Part shown: in pieces, positions 33,358-36,820 of the stretch
Position numbering within the stretch: position 1 is the first letter of the stretch
How the letters are laid out: each line of letters begins with the position of its first letter
Origin: an uncultured Clostridia bacterium
Lineage (GTDB): Bacteria > Bacillota > Clostridia > TANB77 > CAG-508
Direction of reading: 5' to 3'
DNA: 36,820 nucleotides
Assembly: GCA_949118805.1 (NCBI GenBank)
Contig: CASAUJ010000016.1
Coordinates: 1-36,820 of the forward strand
Position numbers and translations under genes: made by a program
The notes under the pieces: model-generated
What the model was told of the DNA's origin: nothing
Databases searched by the model: none
Seen by the model: only the letters and a program-made list of their open reading frames with translations

Positions 33358-34560
33358 TTAAGCTAAGATATCTGCAACAACACCTGAACCAACTGTTCTA
33401 CCACCTTCACGAATAGCGAATCTTAATCCCTTTTCGATAGCGATAGGAGTAATTAATTCGATTGTCATTGATACGTTATCTCCTGGCATAACCATTTCTG
33501 TTCCAGCTGCTAATTCAATCACACCTGTAACGTCTGTTGTTCTGAAATAGAATTGTGGTCTATATCCATTGAAGAATGGAGTATGTCTTCCTCCTTCTTC
33601 TTTTGTTAATACATAAACTTCAGAAGTGAATTTCGTATGTGGATTAATGGTTCCTGGTTTTGCTAAAACTTGACCTCTTTCAATTTCTTTTCTATCGATA
33701 CCACGTAATAATGCTCCAATATTATCTCCAGCTTCTGCTTGATCTAATAATTTTCTGAACATTTCTACTCCTGTGATAACAGTTTTCTTTCTTTCTTGTG
33801 ATAGTCCAATGATTTCAACTTCATCAGAAACTTTTATAATTCCTCTTTCTACTCTACCTGTTGCAACTGTTCCACGTCCTGTAATAGTAAATACGTCTTC
33901 TACTGGCATTAAGAATGGTTGATCAACTGGTCTTTCTGGTGTTGGAATATAGCTATCAACTGCTTCCATTAATTCTTTCATAGGTTTGTAAACTTCTTCA
34001 TCAGGATTTGTTGATGAATTTTCTAATACTTGTAATGAAGATCCTTTTATGATTGGAATTTCATCTCCTGGGAAATCATATTCACTAAGTAAGTCTCTTA
34101 CTTCCATTTCAACTAATTCTAATAATTCTGGATCGTCTACCATATCACATTTATTTAAATAAACAACAATATATTTAACCCCTACTTGTCTTGCTAATAA
34201 GATGTGTTCTCTTGTTTGTGGCATAGGTCCATCTGCTGCTGATACTACTAATATAGCACCATCCATTTGAGCAGCACCTGTAATCATGTTTTTAACATAG
34301 TCAGCATGTCCTGGACAGTCAACATGTGCATAGTGTCTGTTATCTGTTTCATATTCAACGTGTGCTGTATTAATTGTAATTCCTCTTGCTTTTTCTTCTG
34401 GTGCTCCATCGATTTTGTCATAAGCTTCAAATTGTGCTTTTCCTAATAAAGATAAATATTTTGTAATCGCTGCTGTTGTTGTTGTTTTTCCGTGGTCTAC
34501 GTGACCAATTGTACCAATGTTAACATGTGGTTTTGTTCTTTCAAATTTTGCTTTTGCCAT
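33358..34560 (-). CDS. tuf: Elongation factor Tu
   Basis: Delivers aminoacyl-tRNA to the ribosome. G-domain motifs are GHVDHGKTTTT (G1), RGITINTA (G2), DCPGHADYVKNM (G3), NKCDMVDD (G4) and GSSLQVLEN (G5). 400 residues from ATG 34560, chosen because AAGGAGG lies eight bases before it; the TTG at 34578 falls within that site. It follows fusA in the str-operon order and also has its own promoter. No in-frame CGG codon was seen. Confidence 0.99.
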   Translation of the reverse strand: MAKAKFERTKPHVNIGTIGHVDHGKTTTTAAITKYLSLLGKAQFEAYDKIDGAPEEKARGITINTAHVEYETDNRHYAHVDCPGHADYVKNMITGAAQMDGAILVVSAADGPMPQTREHILLARQVGVKYIVVYLNKCDMVDDPELLELVEMEVRDLLSEYDFPGDEIPIIKGSSLQVLENSSTNPDEEVYKPMKELMEAVDSYIPTPERPVDQPFLMPVEDVFTITGRGTVATGRVERGIIKVSDEVEIIGLSQERKKTVITGVEMFRKLLDQAEAGDNIGALLRGIDRKEIERGQVLAKPGTINPHTKFTSEVYVLTKEEGGRHTPFFNGYRPQFYFRTTDVTGVIELAAGTEMVMPGDNVSMTIELITPIAIEKGLRFAIREGGRTVGSGVVADILA

Positions 34561-34685
34561 TTGAATTTCCTCCTTCAATATATATAATCGTATATATAAC
34601 CATTTTTTGGTTATACAAGTTATTCGTAAATCTCTTCCGTTCTACGACTAACTTAAAAATTTAATAACTTTAATGATGCATAAGC

Positions 34686-34714
34686 ATTTTATAACATTTT
34701 TATTAAAAAATCAA
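34686..34714 (-). promoter_or_regulatory. Promoter and leader of tuf
   Basis: On the minus strand TTGATT (34709-34714), 17-base spacer, TAAAAT (34686-34691). The long AT-rich leader contains a TATAACC/GGTTATA hairpin. This gives tuf expression independent of fusA. Confidence 0.7.
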
Positions 34715-34760
34715 GCCTTTTGATTGTTTTTCTGTGTTTGAATCTAAAATTCAATTTAAA

Positions 34761-36820
34761 TTAGTCTTTTTTTACTCTGGATGCTACTATTGTATCAAAA
34801 ACTGATTTTGGTACTTCTTCATAGTGAGAAGGTTCCATTGTATAAGTTCCTCTACCTTGTGTTTTTGAACGTAAATCTGTAGCATAACCAAACATTTCAG
34901 ATAATGGTACAAAAGAATGAATTTCTTGCATTCCATCATTTCCATCCATACCTTCCATTCTTCCACGTCTAGCATTAATATCTCCAATTACATCTCCCAT
35001 GTATTCTTCTGGAACGGTTATTTCTACTTTCATAATTGGTTCTAGAATAACTGCTTTTGCTTGTTTACATCCTTCTTTGAAAGCCATAGAGGCTGCAATT
35101 TTGAATGCCATTTCTGAAGAGTCAACTTCATGATAAGATCCATCCACTAAAGTAGCTTTAAAGTCAATTACTGGGTAACCAGCTAAAATTCCACTTTCTG
35201 ATGCTTCTCTCATTCCTTGTTCAATTGGTTTAATATATTCTTTTGGAACAGCTCCTCCGACAATTTTACTTTCGAATTCGATTCCTTTTCCTGGTTCTAA
35301 TGGTTCCATTTCAAACCAAACATCACCATATTGTCCTTTTCCACCAGATTGACGAATGAATTTACCTTGTACTCTAACCTTATTACGAATGGTTTCTTTA
35401 TAAGCAACTTGTGGTTTTCCTACATTACATTCTACTTTAAATTCTCTTTTTAGTCTATCTACAATAATGTCTAAGTGCAATTCTCCCATACCTGCAATAA
35501 TAGTTTGTCCTGTTTCTTGATTGGTATAAGCTTTAAAAGTTGGATCTTCTTCTGCTAATTTTCCTAATGCAATTCCCATTTTTTCTTGTGCTGCTTTGTC
35601 TTTTGGTTCAATCGCAATATCAATAACTGGTTCTGGGAATTCCATAGATTCTAAGATAATTGGATGATCTGGATCACATAGTGTATTTCCTGTTGTAACA
35701 TCTTTTAGTCCTACTGCTGCTGCAATGTCTCCAGCATATACTTTGTCTATATCTTCTCTATGGTTTGAGTGCATTTGAAGAATTCTTCCAATTCTTTCTT
35801 TTTTATCTTTACTAGAGTTTAATACTGTTGAACCAGATTCTAAGGTTCCTGAATAAACTCTAAAGAAACATAATTTTCCAACAAATGGATCGGTTGCTAT
35901 TTTAAATGCTAATGCAGCAAATGGTTCTGAATCAGAAGTTTTGGCTTCTGTTTCTTCTCCTGTTAATGTTTCTCCTTTGATGTGTGCAATGTCAGTTGGT
36001 GCTGGCATATAATCAATAATTGCATCTAATAATTCTTGTACTCCTTTATTTTTATAAGAAGATCCACAGGTTACTGGAACGATTGTGTTATTAATAGTTC
36101 CTGTACGTAATCCTCTTTTGATTTCTTCTTCTGAAAGTTGTTCCCCATCTAAATATTTCATCATTAATTCTTCGTCTTGTTCTGCCACAGATTCTACCAT
36201 TTTACTATGGTATTCTTCTGCTAATTCTTTCATATCTTCAGGAATATCTGCTTCTTCAATTTCTTTTCCTAAATCATCTTTATGTAGAAAAGCTCTCATT
36301 TTAATTAAGTCTACAATTCCTTTAAAGTTATCTTCTGCTCCAATTGGTAATTGAATTGGTACAGCATTTGCTTTTAATCTATTTTTTAATTGGTCTACAC
36401 AAAGCATGAAGTTAGCTCCTGTAATATCCATTTTGTTAACATATACCATTCTTGGTACATTGTATTTGTCAGCTTGTCTCCAAACGGTTTCTGTTTGTGG
36501 TTGAACCCCACCTTTTGCTGCTAAAACCGTTACTGCTCCATCAAGAACTTTTAAAGATCTTTGTACTTCTACTGTAAAATCAACGTGTCCTGGGGTATCG
36601 ATAATATTAATTCGATTGTCATTCCAAAAACAAGTTGTACAAGCAGAAGTAATTGTAATTCCTCTTTCTTGTTCTTGTGCCATCCAATCCATAGTAGCTG
36701 CCCCTTCGTGTGTTTCCCCTATTTTGTGAACTTTACCTGTATAAAACAAAATTCTTTCTGTTGTGGTTGTTTTTCCGGCATCAATATGTGCCATGATTCC
36801 TATATTTCTAGTTTTTTCTA
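34761..36820 (-). CDS. fusA: Elongation factor G (5' end beyond the window)
   Basis: The translocation GTPase. The frame stays open to the window edge: upstream of the Met at 36794 it reads EKTRNIGI, the normal EF-G N-terminus, so only about ten residues are missing. Motifs: AHIDAGKTTTTERILFYTG (G1), ERGITITSA (G2), DTPGHVDFTVEVQRS (G3), NKMDITGANF (G4). Domain IV-V features GEL-HLDIIVDRLKREF and YADPRR-like ARRGRMEGMD are present. It ends 183 bases before tuf with the tuf promoter between them. Confidence 0.98.
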   Translation of the reverse strand, partial: EKTRNIGIMAHIDAGKTTTTERILFYTGKVHKIGETHEGAATMDWMAQEQERGITITSACTTCFWNDNRINIIDTPGHVDFTVEVQRSLKVLDGAVTVLAAKGGVQPQTETVWRQADKYNVPRMVYVNKMDITGANFMLCVDQLKNRLKANAVPIQLPIGAEDNFKGIVDLIKMRAFLHKDDLGKEIEEADIPEDMKELAEEYHSKMVESVAEQDEELMMKYLDGEQLSEEEIKRGLRTGTINNTIVPVTCGSSYKNKGVQELLDAIIDYMPAPTDIAHIKGETLTGEETEAKTSDSEPFAALAFKIATDPFVGKLCFFRVYSGTLESGSTVLNSSKDKKERIGRILQMHSNHREDIDKVYAGDIAAAVGLKDVTTGNTLCDPDHPIILESMEFPEPVIDIAIEPKDKAAQEKMGIALGKLAEEDPTFKAYTNQETGQTIIAGMGELHLDIIVDRLKREFKVECNVGKPQVAYKETIRNKVRVQGKFIRQSGGKGQYGDVWFEMEPLEPGKGIEFESKIVGGAVPKEYIKPIEQGMREASESGILAGYPVIDFKATLVDGSYHEVDSSEMAFKIAASMAFKEGCKQAKAVILEPIMKVEITVPEEYMGDVIGDINARRGRMEGMDGNDGMQEIHSFVPLSEMFGYATDLRSKTQGRGTYTMEPSHYEEVPKSVFDTIVASRVKKD

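Overview
The window is AT-rich DNA from a spore-forming, low-GC Firmicute, most likely an uncultured gut-type Clostridia. The evidence is Spo0A, a SpoIVFB-type M50 protease next to an M23 membrane protein, MinD/MinE/RodA, SpoVD/PBP2B-like and DacF-like cell-wall enzymes, strong AGGAGG ribosome sites and consensus sigma-A promoters. The lineage is an inference; there is no rRNA in the window.

Layout. 1-2.4 kb: a class B penicillin-binding protein on the plus strand. 2.4-7.3 kb (minus): an Rpn-like protein, a WalR-like regulator, then the unit aspS > TSCPD protein > mnmA. 7.5-9.4 kb: an SSB-like protein (minus) and an HD-GYP phosphodiesterase-like protein (plus). 9.5-14.0 kb (minus): minD > minE > rodA > dus > small membrane protein, then a MazF-type toxin. 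14.2-18.7 kb (minus): small membrane protein, M23 protein, SpoIVFB, and a large pilin-headed protein with two formylglycine-enzyme/C-type-lectin-like domains. 18.7-20.5 kb: a decayed stretch holding a spo0A fragment, a compact type I toxin-antitoxin-like locus and a broken transglutaminase gene. 20.5-25.4 kb (minus): spo0A, then the unit Met-gamma-lyase-like > acidic protein > HI0933 flavoprotein > YigZ. 25.5-31.1 kb: a 1338-residue surface protein (minus) and a D-Ala-D-Ala carboxypeptidase (plus). 31.2-36.8 kb (minus): acpP, plsX, a small accessory gene, tuf and the incomplete fusA.

The main discovery. Four genes (aspS, the M23 gene, the tandem lectin-like gene and the Met-gamma-lyase-like gene) are each split by a frame change of exactly one extra base. 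In all four the break falls on an in-frame CGG codon. Dropping the C, or reading CGGN as one four-base codon, restores the full protein and places glycine (GGA, GGG, GGT, GGA) at the join, in three cases at a position where the family normally has Gly. CGG is nearly absent elsewhere: by eye I found six in-frame CGG codons in about 10,700, and four of these are the breaks. No other frameshift was found. This points to +1 recoding at CGG as a general feature of translation here, for example a missing tRNA-Arg(CCG) or a Gly tRNA with an enlarged anticodon loop, rather than to sequencing error or pseudogenes. aspS is essential, so its frame break needs to be read through.

Other points of note are a REPIN-like palindrome that supplies the last codons and stop of aspS, the type I toxin-antitoxin-like locus beside spo0A, and the pilin-headed tandem lectin-like protein.
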